Shown here: positions 51,471 to 60,487 of the stretch, piece after piece
How positions within the stretch are numbered: the first letter of the stretch is position 1
Layout: every line of letters begins with the position of its first letter
Source of the DNA: Tistlia consotensis USBA 355
GTDB lineage: Bacteria; Pseudomonadota; Alphaproteobacteria; Kiloniellales; DSM-21159
Reading direction: 5' to 3'
NCBI RefSeq assembly: GCF_900177295.1
Contig: NZ_FWZX01000016.1
Span: 62,001 to 126,000, forward strand
DNA length: 64,000 nt
Made by a program: the position numbers and the translations under genes
The notes under the pieces: generated by a model
The model's input: the letters and a program-made list of their open reading frames with translations, nothing else
Told to the model about the DNA's origin: nothing
Databases searched by the model: none

Positions 51471-52403
51471 TTGGCCGAGGCGCACAGGCGCGACCCTCCC
51501 CTGGCCCTGCAGCAGCGCGGCGAGAGCCTCGCGGCCGGCCTGCCGCCGCTGCTGGTCGCGGCCGAGCGCGTCGCCTCGACGGTGGCGCAGGGCGTGCACG
51601 GCCGGCGCCGGGTCGGCCAGGGCGAGACCTTCTGGCAGTTCCGCCAGTACGAGATCGGCGACTCGCCGCAGTCGATCGACTGGCGCCAAACCGCCAAGAG
51701 CGACCGCGTCTTCGTCCGCCAGCTCGAATGGGAGGCGGCGCAGTCGGTCTGGCTGTGGCGCGACGGCTCGGCCTCGATGGACTGGCGCTCCAGCCGCGAC
51801 CTGCCGAGCAAGCGCGAGCGCGCCGACCTGCTGCTGCTGGCGCTGATCGTGCTGCTGCTGCGCGCCGGCGAGCGGGTCGCCCTGCTCGGCAAGCCCGGCC
51901 TGCCGTCGAGCAGCCGCGGATCGCTCAGCCGCCTGGCGCTGACCCTGGAGCGCGAGACCGCGGCGGGCGTGGCGGCGGGCGTGGCGGCCGGCGCGGGGAC
52001 CGTCGATCGGCTGCCGCCGGTCGAGACCCTGCCGCGCTTCGCCCAGGTCGTGCTGCTCGGCGACTTCCTGGCGCCCCTGGAGCAGATCGAGGCGGACCTG
52101 AAGCGCTACGCCGAGCGCGGCCTCAAGGGCCACGTCCTGCAGATCCTCGATCCGGCCGAGGCGACCCTGCCCTACCATGGCCGGGTCCGCTTCGAGGGCC
52201 TGGAAGGCGAGCCGCCCTGGCTGCTCGGCCGCGCCGAGACGGTGCGCGAGAGCTACCTCAGGCGGCTCAGCCTGCAGACCCAGGGCGTGATCGACATCTG
52301 CCGGCGGATCGGCTGGACCGCCGGCCAGCACCGCACCGACGCCTCGGCCCAGGCCGCCCTGCTGGGCCTCTACGGCGCCCTGTCCCAGCGGGTCGGGCTG
52401 TGA
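51471..52403 (+). CDS. DUF58 domain-containing protein
   Basis: 310 residues from a TTG at 51471, eight bases after MoxR. The DUF58 signature is GQGETFWQFRQYEIGDSPQSIDWRQTAKSDRVFVRQLEWE, followed by a vWA-like domain with a DGSASMDW segment in the place of the MIDAS DxSxS (Asp-Gly-Ser-Ala-Ser). DUF58 proteins pair with MoxR ATPases; exact role unknown. It lacks N-terminal membrane helices seen in some family members. Next gene starts five bases downstream. Confidence 0.85.
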   Translation: MAEAHRRDPPLALQQRGESLAAGLPPLLVAAERVASTVAQGVHGRRRVGQGETFWQFRQYEIGDSPQSIDWRQTAKSDRVFVRQLEWEAAQSVWLWRDGSASMDWRSSRDLPSKRERADLLLLALIVLLLRAGERVALLGKPGLPSSSRGSLSRLALTLERETAAGVAAGVAAGAGTVDRLPPVETLPRFAQVVLLGDFLAPLEQIEADLKRYAERGLKGHVLQILDPAEATLPYHGRVRFEGLEGEPPWLLGRAETVRESYLRRLSLQTQGVIDICRRIGWTAGQHRTDASAQAALLGLYGALSQRVGL

Positions 52404-52407
52404 GGCG

Positions 52408-55149
52408 ATGATCTCGATCGGCTCGCTCGCCTTCGCCAATCCCTGGCTGCTCGCGGCGCTGATCGGGCTGCCGGCGATCTGGTGGCTGCTCCGGGTCACG
52501 CCGCCGGCGCCGCGCCGCCAGACCTTCCCCGCGATCCGCCTGCTGCTCGGCCTGACCCCGCCCGAGGAGACGCCGGCGCGCACGCCGCTCTGGCTGGTCG
52601 CCCTGCGCATGCTGCTGGCGGCGCTGGTGATCCTGGCGCTGGCCCGGCCCGTGCTCAACCCGACGGCGCTCGGCGCCGGCGACGGGCCGGTCGTGCTGGT
52701 CGTCGACGACGGCTGGACGGCGGCGCGCGACTGGCAGGCCCGGCGCGACCTGCTGCGCGACCTGGTCAGCCAGGCCGCACGCGCCAGCCGCCCGGTGATC
52801 CTGCTGACCAGCGCGCCGACCCCCGGCGCCGAGACCGCGATCCAGGAGCTCGACCCCGCCGAGGCGCGCGGCCGCATCGAGAGCCTGGCGCCGAAGCCCT
52901 GGCCGATCGACCGCGCCGCCCTGATGAAGCGGCTCGACGGGCTGAAGCTCGACGGGCCGGCGCCGGTGTTCTGGCTGTCCGACGGCCTGGAGGCCGGGGC
53001 CGACCAGCCGGACGCCGCCGCCTTCGCCGAGCGGCTGCGCCGGATCGGCCCGGTCACGGTCTACCGCACGCCCGCGGAGTCCCTGCCGCACCTGCTGCTG
53101 CCGCCGGAGAACGACGGCCTCGCCTTCGGCCTGGTCGCCGAGCGCCCCGCCGCCGGCTTCGAGGAGAGCCTGGGCGTCACCGCGCTGGACGACCAGGGGC
53201 GCATGGTCGGCACCGCCACGCTGGACTTCGCTGCCGATGCGACCCGGGCCAAGGCGCCGCTGGAGCTGCCGGCCGAGCTGCGCAACCGCGTCACCTCGCT
53301 GGCCATCGACCACGAATCGAGCGCCGGCGCCCGCGTGCTGCTCGACGAGCGCTGGCGGCGGCGGCCGGTCGGCCTGGTCGTCTCGACGGCGCAGGAGAGC
53401 GCGCAGCCGCTGCTCTCCGAGCTCTACTACCTGGACAAGGCCCTGCAGCCCTTCACCGAGGTCCGCCGCGGCAGCCTCGACGAGCTGATGAAGCAGGACC
53501 TGGCGATCCTGGTGCTGGCCGACCTCGGCCGGCTCGGCGACGCCGACACGGCGAAGCTGGAGACCTGGGTCGAGGACGGCGGCACGCTGCTGCGCTTCGC
53601 CGGGCCGCGCCTCGCCGACGACAGCGACGGCCTGCTGCCGGTCAAGCTGCGCAAGGGCGACCGCACGCTCGGCGGCTCGCTGACCTGGGACACCCCGGCC
53701 ACGCTGGCGCCCTTCCCGCCGAACAGTCCGCTCGCCGGCCTCAAGGTGCCCGACGACGTCTCGGTCAAGCGCCAGGTGCTGGCCGAGCCCTCGCTCGACC
53801 TGGCGGAACGCACCTGGGCGCGCCTGGCCGACGGCACGCCGCTGATCACCGGCGCCAAGAAGGGCAAGGGCTGGCTGGTGCTGGTCCACACCACGGCCAA
53901 CGCCGAATGGTCGAACCTGGCCCTGTCCGGCCTGTTCGTGAACATCCTGCGCCGCATCGTCGCGATCAGCGCCGGCGTCGAGGTCGGCCACGCCAGCGGC
54001 GAGCCGCAGCCGCCGCTGGCGACGCTCGACGGCTTCGGCCGGCTCGGCTCGCCGCCGGCCGAGGCGCTGGCCGCCGACCAGCAGACCCTGGCCGGGAACC
54101 GCGCCGGCCCGACCACCCCGCCCGGCTACTACGGCACCGACGAGAGCCGCAGCGCCCTGAACCTCTCCGCCGGCATCGCCCTGCCGGCGCCGATGGCCGC
54201 CCTGCCGCTCTCGGTGACCGAGCGCGGCTACGGCGGCAGCGAGGAGACCGACCTCCTGCCCTGGCTGCTGGTCGCGGCGCTGCTGCTCGGCCTGCTCGAC
54301 CTGCTGATCGGCCTGGCCCTGCGCGGCCTGCTGAGCCCGCGCTTCGGCCGAGCCGCCGGCGCCCTGCTGCTGGTCGGCCTCGCCGGCCTCGCCGCCGGCA
54401 GCGGCCGCGCCCGGGCCCAGGCCGACGAGGCGCAGGCCCTGGCCTCCACGCTGGAGACGCGGCTCGCCTACGTCGTGACCGGCGTGCCGGCGGTCGACCA
54501 GGTGACCCGTGCCGGCATGGAGGGCCTGACGCGCATGCTGACGCGGCGCACCTCGGTCGAGCCGGCCGACCCGATCGGCGTCGAGCTCGGCCACGACGAG
54601 CTGGCCTTCTATCCGCTGCTCTACTGGGCGATCACCCCGGACCAGCACGACCTGGACAGCGTCGCGCGGCGCGAGCTCGCCGACTTCATGAACAACGGCG
54701 GCACCCTGGTCGTCGACCTGCGCGAGCCGGGCGGCAGCGACAGCCTGCTCGGCGCCGGCACCGAGCAGACCCGCACGCTCAGGCGCCTGATGCAGGGCAT
54801 CGAGATCCCGCCGCTGGCGCCGATCCCGCCCGACCACGTGCTGACCAAGTCCTTCTACCTGATGCAGGACTTCCCGGGCCGCTACGACAACGGCACGCTG
54901 TGGGTCCAGCAGACCGACGAGACCGACAAGGACGGCGTCGCCTCGCTGATCGTCGGCTCCAACGACTGGGCGGCGGCCTGGGCGATCGACGACAGCGGCC
55001 GAGCGCTCTATCCGGTCGTGCCGGGCGGCGAGCGCCAGCGCGAGATGGCCTTCCGCTTCGGCATCAACCTCGTGATGTACGCCCTGACCGGCAACTACAA
55101 GGCCGACCAGGTGCACGTGCCCTTCATCCTGGAGAGGCTCGGGCAGTGA
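52408..55149 (+). CDS. BatA-like membrane protein with C-terminal DUF4159
   Basis: 913 residues. N-terminal pair of helices as in BatA (LAFANPWLLAALIGLPAIWWLLR and LVALRMLLAALVILALARPV), a large periplasmic/cytosolic region with a vWA-like strand VVLVVDDGWTAARDW, two helices around 617-670, and a DUF4159 domain from about residue 685 (TRLAYVVTGVPAVDQVTRAGMEGL ... NNGGTLVVDLREPGG ... YDNGTLWVQQTDE). The MIDAS-type motif is not complete. It is co-transcribed with MoxR and DUF58 and likely works with them at the inner membrane. Confidence 0.85.
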   Translation: MISIGSLAFANPWLLAALIGLPAIWWLLRVTPPAPRRQTFPAIRLLLGLTPPEETPARTPLWLVALRMLLAALVILALARPVLNPTALGAGDGPVVLVVDDGWTAARDWQARRDLLRDLVSQAARASRPVILLTSAPTPGAETAIQELDPAEARGRIESLAPKPWPIDRAALMKRLDGLKLDGPAPVFWLSDGLEAGADQPDAAAFAERLRRIGPVTVYRTPAESLPHLLLPPENDGLAFGLVAERPAAGFEESLGVTALDDQGRMVGTATLDFAADATRAKAPLELPAELRNRVTSLAIDHESSAGARVLLDERWRRRPVGLVVSTAQESAQPLLSELYYLDKALQPFTEVRRGSLDELMKQDLAILVLADLGRLGDADTAKLETWVEDGGTLLRFAGPRLADDSDGLLPVKLRKGDRTLGGSLTWDTPATLAPFPPNSPLAGLKVPDDVSVKRQVLAEPSLDLAERTWARLADGTPLITGAKKGKGWLVLVHTTANAEWSNLALSGLFVNILRRIVAISAGVEVGHASGEPQPPLATLDGFGRLGSPPAEALAADQQTLAGNRAGPTTPPGYYGTDESRSALNLSAGIALPAPMAALPLSVTERGYGGSEETDLLPWLLVAALLLGLLDLLIGLALRGLLSPRFGRAAGALLLVGLAGLAAGSGRARAQADEAQALASTLETRLAYVVTGVPAVDQVTRAGMEGLTRMLTRRTSVEPADPIGVELGHDELAFYPLLYWAITPDQHDLDSVARRELADFMNNGGTLVVDLREPGGSDSLLGAGTEQTRTLRRLMQGIEIPPLAPIPPDHVLTKSFYLMQDFPGRYDNGTLWVQQTDETDKDGVASLIVGSNDWAAAWAIDDSGRALYPVVPGGERQREMAFRFGINLVMYALTGNYKADQVHVPFILERLGQ

Positions 55150-55162
55150 GGGCGCGCGAATC

Positions 55163-57268
55163 ATGAGCGGCAACCTGTCGATCGCCTGGAGCCCCTTCGT
55201 TCCCTGGTGGGTGCTCGGCCTGCTGGCCGCCCTGGTGCTGCTGCCGGTCGCCTACGCGCTGCTCCGCGGCGCCCGCGGCGCCCTGCTGCGCGGCCTCTTC
55301 GCCCTGGTGCTGCTGCTGGCTCTCGCCAACCCGGCGGCCGTGGTCGAGAAGCGCGATCCCCTGCCCGACGTCGCCCTGGTCGTCGTCGACCAGAGCGCCA
55401 GCGAGCGCATCCCGCCGCGGCCGGAGCAGCGCAACGCCGCCTTCCTGATGCTGAACCGCGAGCTCTCGAAGCTGCCCGACACCGAGGTCCGGGTGATCGA
55501 CGCCGGCGAGCACGCCCTGGCCGCCGACCAGGCCGACAGGGGCGATCCCGGCACCCGGCTGTTCGGCGCGCTGCGCCAGGCCCTGGCCGACATCTCGCGC
55601 GAGCGCGTCGCCGCGGTCTTCCTGATCAGCGACGGCCAGATCCACGACGTCCCGGAGCACATGGCCGACCTCGCGATCGACGCGCCGGTGCACCTGCTGC
55701 TGACCGGCCGCGACCAGGAGATCGACCGCCGCCTGGTGCTGGAGCAGGTGCCGTCCTTCGGCATCGTCGGCAAGAAGCAGAGCCTGACCCTGAAGGTCGT
55801 CGACCGGCCCGGCTCGGACGCCCGGACCGCGCACCTGACGATCAGCCGCAACGGCGAGCCGCCGCGCTCGCTGGAGGTGCCGGTCGGCAAGTCGACCCCC
55901 GTCGAGTTCGAGCTCGACCGGCGCGGGCCGACCGTCCTGGAGCTGCAGGTCGACCCGCTGAAGGGCGAGCTGACCGAGGTCAACAACCGCGCCGCCGTCG
56001 TCGTCAACGGCGTGCGCGACCGGCTGCGCGTGCTGCTGGTCTCGGGCGAGCCGCACCCCGGCGAGCGCGCCTGGCGCAACATCCTGAAGTCCGACCCTTC
56101 GGTCGACCTGGTGCACTTCACGATCCTCCGGCCCCCCGAGAAGCAGGACGGCACGCCGATCAACGAGCTGTCGCTGATCGCCTTCCCGACCCGCGAGCTG
56201 TTCGAGCTGAAGCTCGACGAGTTCGACCTGGTGATCTTCGACCGCTACCGGCGGCGCGGCGTGCTGCCGACCCTCTACCTCGACAACGTCGCCAGCTACG
56301 TCGAGAACGGCGGCGCCCTGCTCGAGGCCAGCGGGCCCAGCTTCGCCTCGCCGCTGTCGCTGGCGCGCACGCCGCTCGGCCGGATCCTGCCGGCGCCGCC
56401 GACCGGCAAGGTCCTGGAGGGCGGCTTCAAGCCGCGGGTCACCGACCTCGGCCACCGCCATCCGGTGACCGCGGCCCTGGAAGGCGCCGGCATCCCCGGC
56501 GGCAAGGGGCCGAGCTGGGGCCGCTGGTTCCGCCAGCTCGACGTCGACGTCGAGGCGCCGCACGCCCAGGTCCTGATGACCGGCGCCGACGGCAAGCCGC
56601 TGCTGATCCTCGACCGCGTCGGCAAGGGCCGGGTCGCCGAGCTGGCCAGCGACCACCTCTGGCTCTGGGCGCGCGGCTACGACGGCGGCGGCCCGCAGGC
56701 CGAGCTGGTGCGGCGCATCGCGCACTGGCTGATGAAGGAGCCGGACCTGGAGGAGGAGGACCTGCGCGCCCGGATCGACGGCCAGCAGCTGCTGATCCGC
56801 CGCCAGAGCCTGAGCGCCGATCCGCCGCCGGCGATCACCGTGACCGACCCCGAGGGCGAGACGCAGAGCGTTACCCTCGACGCCTCGGTGCCCGGTGTCG
56901 CGACGGCGCGGATCCCGATCACCGAGGGCGGGCTCTACCGGGTCTCCGACGGCACCCGGACGGCGCTGGCCGCAGCCGGCGCGCTCAATCCCAAGGAGTA
57001 CGAGGACCCGCGCGCCAGCGCCGAGCCGACGGCGGCGATCCGCGAGGAGAGCGGCGGCGGCCTGGTCCGCCTGGCCGACACGCCCCAGGTCGCGCTGCGC
57101 AAGGTCGCCCCCGGCCGCGACCGCCACGGCCGCGGCTGGCTCGGCGTGCTGTCCCACGGCGCCTACCTGGTGACCGGCGTCGAGCGCGCGCCGCTGCTGC
57201 CCGCCCTCGCCGGCCTGGCCCTGGCGCTCGGCGGTCTGCTGCTCGCCTGGCGCCGCGAGGGGCGGTAG
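55163..57268 (+). CDS. Large membrane-anchored vWA/glutamine-amidotransferase-like protein
   Basis: 701 residues. Two N-terminal helices (WWVLGLLAALVLLPVAYALL and GLFALVLLLALANPAAVV), then a vWA-like domain (VALVVVDQSASERIPP with a DxSxS-type DQSAS, and AAVFLISDGQIHDV), a beta domain, an amidotransferase-like region (VDLVHFTILRPPEKQDG, ENGGALLEASGPSF) and a C-terminal helix (LPALAGLALALGGLLLAWRR). This organisation is common as the last gene of alphaproteobacterial MoxR clusters; function is unknown. Confidence 0.82.
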   Translation: MSGNLSIAWSPFVPWWVLGLLAALVLLPVAYALLRGARGALLRGLFALVLLLALANPAAVVEKRDPLPDVALVVVDQSASERIPPRPEQRNAAFLMLNRELSKLPDTEVRVIDAGEHALAADQADRGDPGTRLFGALRQALADISRERVAAVFLISDGQIHDVPEHMADLAIDAPVHLLLTGRDQEIDRRLVLEQVPSFGIVGKKQSLTLKVVDRPGSDARTAHLTISRNGEPPRSLEVPVGKSTPVEFELDRRGPTVLELQVDPLKGELTEVNNRAAVVVNGVRDRLRVLLVSGEPHPGERAWRNILKSDPSVDLVHFTILRPPEKQDGTPINELSLIAFPTRELFELKLDEFDLVIFDRYRRRGVLPTLYLDNVASYVENGGALLEASGPSFASPLSLARTPLGRILPAPPTGKVLEGGFKPRVTDLGHRHPVTAALEGAGIPGGKGPSWGRWFRQLDVDVEAPHAQVLMTGADGKPLLILDRVGKGRVAELASDHLWLWARGYDGGGPQAELVRRIAHWLMKEPDLEEEDLRARIDGQQLLIRRQSLSADPPPAITVTDPEGETQSVTLDASVPGVATARIPITEGGLYRVSDGTRTALAAAGALNPKEYEDPRASAEPTAAIREESGGGLVRLADTPQVALRKVAPGRDRHGRGWLGVLSHGAYLVTGVERAPLLPALAGLALALGGLLLAWRREGR

Positions 57269-57278
57269 GAGCGCGTCG

Positions 57279-57953
57279 ATGGACCGAACGGAGGCCGCCA
57301 AGCGGGACGCGGCCCGGCAGGCCTTCGATCTGGTCGAGCAGGACAGCGTGCTCGGGCTCGGGACGGGCTCGACCGTCGAGGCCGGCCTCGATCACCTTGC
57401 CGCCCGCATCGCCGAGGGGCTGCGCGTGACCTGCATCCCCTCGTCCAGGCGGACCACCGCTGCGGCCGCGGAGCGCGGCATCGGGGTCGTCGACCTGGCG
57501 GAGGTCGGGCAGGTCGACCTCTGCATCGACGGGGCCGACCAGATCGACCGCGACCACAGGATGATCAAGGGCGGGGGCGGCGCGCACCTGCGCGAGAAAT
57601 GCCTGGCGCGGATCGCCAGGCAGCGCGTGTACGTCGCCGACCGCGGCAAGCTGGTGGAGCGGCTCGGCCGGACCTGGCTGCCTCTCGAGATCCTGCCCTA
57701 CGGCGCGCAGTTCACGCTGCAAGCGGTCGCCCGGATCGTCGGAACGGAGACCCGGCTCCGCCGCGGCGCCTACGGGCCGCTCCGCTCCGACAACGGCAAC
57801 CTGCTGGCCGACTGCTGGATCGACACGCTCGAGGACCCGGCCGGCCTGGACCGGACGCTGCACGCGGTTCCCGGCCTGCTGGAGACCGGTCTGTTCGTCG
57901 GCTTCGTCGACCGCCTCATCGTCGGCGACCCCGACGCCGCGCCGATCCGATAG
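57279..57953 (+). CDS. rpiA: Ribose-5-phosphate isomerase A
   Basis: 224 residues, about the size of E. coli RpiA (219). LGLGTGSTVEAGLDHLA binds phosphate; LCIDGADQIDRDHRMIKGGGGAHLREK holds the catalytic Asp pair, Lys and Glu; YVADRGKLVERLG follows. Converts ribose-5-P and ribulose-5-P and so feeds prs. The ATG is 10 bases after the vWA gene with GGAG before it, so read-through from the MoxR operon is likely. Confidence 0.93.
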   Translation: MDRTEAAKRDAARQAFDLVEQDSVLGLGTGSTVEAGLDHLAARIAEGLRVTCIPSSRRTTAAAAERGIGVVDLAEVGQVDLCIDGADQIDRDHRMIKGGGGAHLREKCLARIARQRVYVADRGKLVERLGRTWLPLEILPYGAQFTLQAVARIVGTETRLRRGAYGPLRSDNGNLLADCWIDTLEDPAGLDRTLHAVPGLLETGLFVGFVDRLIVGDPDAAPIR

Positions 57954-58152
57954 CCAGCCCCCGCCTGCCGTCCCGGGTGCCGACCGGCCGGGCGGCGCTG
58001 GCCCGCGCCGCCCGATCACGAAATCGTTGACCGGGCCTCGGCCCCTCGTAAGCGAAACGTGACTTAGCCTTGCGGCGTTTGGCCGCCATCTTCGGATCAG
58101 GAGACGAGAGTGCCCGCCTGCCCGATCGCTTCGCCTGAGAGGACCCGAGACG

Positions 58153-59595
58153 ATGGCCCCTGGAATGGTGGCTGAGGTCATCGAGACCGACATCTGCGTG
58201 ATCGGCGCCGGCTCCGGCGGGCTCTCGGTCGCGGCCGGGGCCGCGCAGCTCGGCGCCCGCGTCGTGCTGGTCGAGCGCGGGGCCATGGGCGGCGACTGCC
58301 TCAACTACGGCTGCGTGCCCTCGAAGTCGCTGATCGCCGCCGCCGCCGCCGCCCAGACCTTCCGCGGCGCCGGCCGCTTCGGCATCGCCGCGGCCGAGCC
58401 GGCCGTCGATCCCCTGGCGCTGCGCGAGCACGTCCGCGGCGTCGTCGCGGCGATCGCGCCCCACGACAGCATCGAGCGCTTCGAGGGCCTGGGGGTCCGG
58501 GTGATCAGGGCCGAGGCGCGCTTCACGGGCCCGGCCGAGATCGAGGCCGGCGGCATGCGCGTCCGCGCCCGCCGCTTCGTCGTCGCCACCGGCTCGCGGC
58601 CCTCGGCGCCGCCGATCCCGGGCCTGGCCGAGGCCGGCTACCTGACCAACGAGACGATCTTCGAGCTGGCCGAGCGGCCGGAGCACCTGATCGTCGTCGG
58701 CGGCGGCCCGATCGGCTGCGAGCTGGCCCAGGCGCACCGGCGGCTCGGCGCCCGGGTGACCCTGCTCGAGGCCTTCGCGATCCTCGGCAAGGACGATCCC
58801 GAGGTCACCGCCGTCGCCAAGGCGCGGCTCGCCGCCGAGGGCGTGGCGCTGCGCGAGGGCGTGGCGATCGAGGCGATCGAGCGGCGGGACGGCCGAGTCC
58901 TGGTCCGGCTCGGCGGCGCGGGTGCGGGCGAGGTCGTCGAGGGCTCGCACCTGCTGGTCGCGGCCGGCCGCAGGCCTAACGTCGAGGCGCTGAACCTACA
59001 GGCCGCCGGCATCGCCTTCTCGCCGAAGGGCATCGAGGTCGACGCCGGCCTGCGCAGCAGCAACCGCCGGGTCTTCGCGATCGGCGACGTCGCCGGCGGC
59101 TACCAGTTCACCCACGTCGCCGGCTACCACGCCGGCATCGTGATCCGGCGCGCCCTGTTCCGCCTGCCGGCCAGGGTCGACACCCGTGCCCTGCCCTGGG
59201 TCACCTACACCGACCCGGAGATCGCCCACGTCGGCCTGACCGAGGCCCAGGCCCGGGAGCGGCACGGCGCGGCCGTCCGGGCCCTGACCTGGCCCTTCGC
59301 GGAGAACGACCGGGCCCAGGCCGAGCGCGAGACCGAGGGCCTGATCAAGGTCGTCGTCGACCGGCGCGGCCGGGTGCTCGGCGCCTCGATCGTCGGCAGC
59401 CGGGCCGGCGAGCTGATCGGCCCCTGGGTGCTGGCGGTCGGCCAGCGACTGAAGATCGGCGCCCTCGCCAACGCGATCTTCCCCTACCCGACGCTGTCCG
59501 AGGTCTCGAAGCGGGTGGCCGGCAGCTATTACACTCCGAAGCTGTTCAGCGGGCGCACGCGGACCCTGGTCCGCTGGCTGCTCAGGCTGGGCTGA
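58153..59595 (+). CDS. FAD pyridine-nucleotide disulfide oxidoreductase (MerA/Lpd-like)
   Basis: 480 residues. FAD motif GAGSGGLSVAAGAAQLGA, redox-active disulfide GGDCLNYGCVPSKSL, NAD(P) motif VVGGGPIGCELAQAHRRLGA, second FAD motif VFAIGDVAG and a dimerisation domain. The usual HPT-x-SE catalytic base is replaced: the end reads FPYPTLSEVSKR with Tyr at the His position, so it is not a standard lipoamide dehydrogenase or glutathione reductase. This variant is typical of oxidoreductases associated with TVP38/TMEM64 proteins, and indeed that gene follows after 24 bases. Substrate unknown. Confidence 0.87.
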   Translation: MAPGMVAEVIETDICVIGAGSGGLSVAAGAAQLGARVVLVERGAMGGDCLNYGCVPSKSLIAAAAAAQTFRGAGRFGIAAAEPAVDPLALREHVRGVVAAIAPHDSIERFEGLGVRVIRAEARFTGPAEIEAGGMRVRARRFVVATGSRPSAPPIPGLAEAGYLTNETIFELAERPEHLIVVGGGPIGCELAQAHRRLGARVTLLEAFAILGKDDPEVTAVAKARLAAEGVALREGVAIEAIERRDGRVLVRLGGAGAGEVVEGSHLLVAAGRRPNVEALNLQAAGIAFSPKGIEVDAGLRSSNRRVFAIGDVAGGYQFTHVAGYHAGIVIRRALFRLPARVDTRALPWVTYTDPEIAHVGLTEAQARERHGAAVRALTWPFAENDRAQAERETEGLIKVVVDRRGRVLGASIVGSRAGELIGPWVLAVGQRLKIGALANAIFPYPTLSEVSKRVAGSYYTPKLFSGRTRTLVRWLLRLG

Positions 59596-59619
59596 GGCGG
59601 GGCGGAGGAGTCCCGGGAA

Positions 59620-60363
59620 ATGGAAGCGATGTCCGAACGACCGCAGATCGCCGGAAGCCGGCGCGCCACGCTGAAGCGGCTGGTGCCGCTGGCGGTGATC
59701 GCGGCGGCGCTCGCCGTCATCCTGCTGCTCGACCTCGACCGCTACCTCAGCCTCGAGGCGCTCAAGGAGCACCGCGAGGCGCTGACCGCCTTCGTCGCGC
59801 ACAACGCCCTGCTGGCGGCGGCGACCTTCATGCTGCTCTATGCCGTGGCGACCGCGCTGTCGGTGCCGGGCGCCCTGGTGCTGACGATCGCCGGCGGCTT
59901 CCTGTTCGGCTCTCTGCTCGCGACGCTCTACGTCGTGGTCGGCGCGACGCTCGGGGCGACGGCGGTCTTCCTGGCCGCGCGCACGGCGCTCGGCGACAGC
60001 CTGCGGCGCCGCGCCGGGCCCTGGCTGAAGCGCATGGAGGCCGGCTTCCAGGAGAACGCCTTCAGCTACCTGCTGGTGCTGCGGCTGGTGCCGCTCTTCC
60101 CCTTCTTCGTGGTCAACCTGGTGCCGGCCTTCCTCGGCGTCGGCCTGCGCACCTACGTGGTCGCGACCTTCCTCGGCATCATCCCCGGCACCTATGTCTA
60201 CGCCCTGGCCGGCGCCGGGCTGGGCAGCGTCTTCGATCAGGGCGGCGAGGTGACGCTGGGCGGCATCCTGACCCCGGAGGTGGTCGGCGCGCTGATCGGC
60301 CTGTCGCTGCTGTCGCTGCTGCCGGTCGTCTACAAGTGGTGGAAGACGCGGCGGGGCGGCTGA
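59620..60363 (+). CDS. TVP38/TMEM64 (DedA-like) membrane protein
   Basis: 247 residues with about five helices and the family core VPGALVLTIAGGFLFGSLLATLYVVVGATLGATAVFLAAR, then NAFSYLLVLRLVPLFPFFVVNLVPAFLGV and FLGIIPGTYVYALAGAGLGS. VTT-domain proteins act as lipid scramblases or envelope transport factors. It is transcribed with the FAD oxidoreductase, with which it is fused in some bacteria. ATGs at 59620 and 59629 are both possible starts. Confidence 0.9.
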   Translation: MEAMSERPQIAGSRRATLKRLVPLAVIAAALAVILLLDLDRYLSLEALKEHREALTAFVAHNALLAAATFMLLYAVATALSVPGALVLTIAGGFLFGSLLATLYVVVGATLGATAVFLAARTALGDSLRRRAGPWLKRMEAGFQENAFSYLLVLRLVPLFPFFVVNLVPAFLGVGLRTYVVATFLGIIPGTYVYALAGAGLGSVFDQGGEVTLGGILTPEVVGALIGLSLLSLLPVVYKWWKTRRGG

Positions 60364-60487
60364 GCGGGAGCCGGCGACCGACGCTGGTCTGCCTTGCTGC
60401 ACCTGCGCTCGACAGGCCGCCGCCGCGCGGGCAGGTTGCGCTCGACAGCCGTCGACCGCGGCTCAGCCTCGACCCGGAGCCTTCCGC

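Noticed and set aside
52267-55173. 968-codon minus frame opposite the DUF4159 gene
   Set aside because: Same artefact of extreme GC content; no ribosome site or domain.
50452-57268. MoxR-vWA cluster as an anti-phage (ternary conflict) system
   Set aside because: Normal base composition and a layout that is widespread in alphaproteobacteria as a chromosomal operon; no nuclease or other effector present.
57954-58152. TTGACC near 58027 as promoter for the FAD oxidoreductase
   Set aside because: The best -10 at 16-17 bases (TAAGCG) is poor; not reported as a feature.
58110-58175. 21-codon GTG ORF with AGGAG overlapping the start of the FAD oxidoreductase
   Set aside because: Product is not protein-like (Pro/Arg-rich) and the oxidoreductase has its own GAGAGGA; could be a leader but evidence is too thin.
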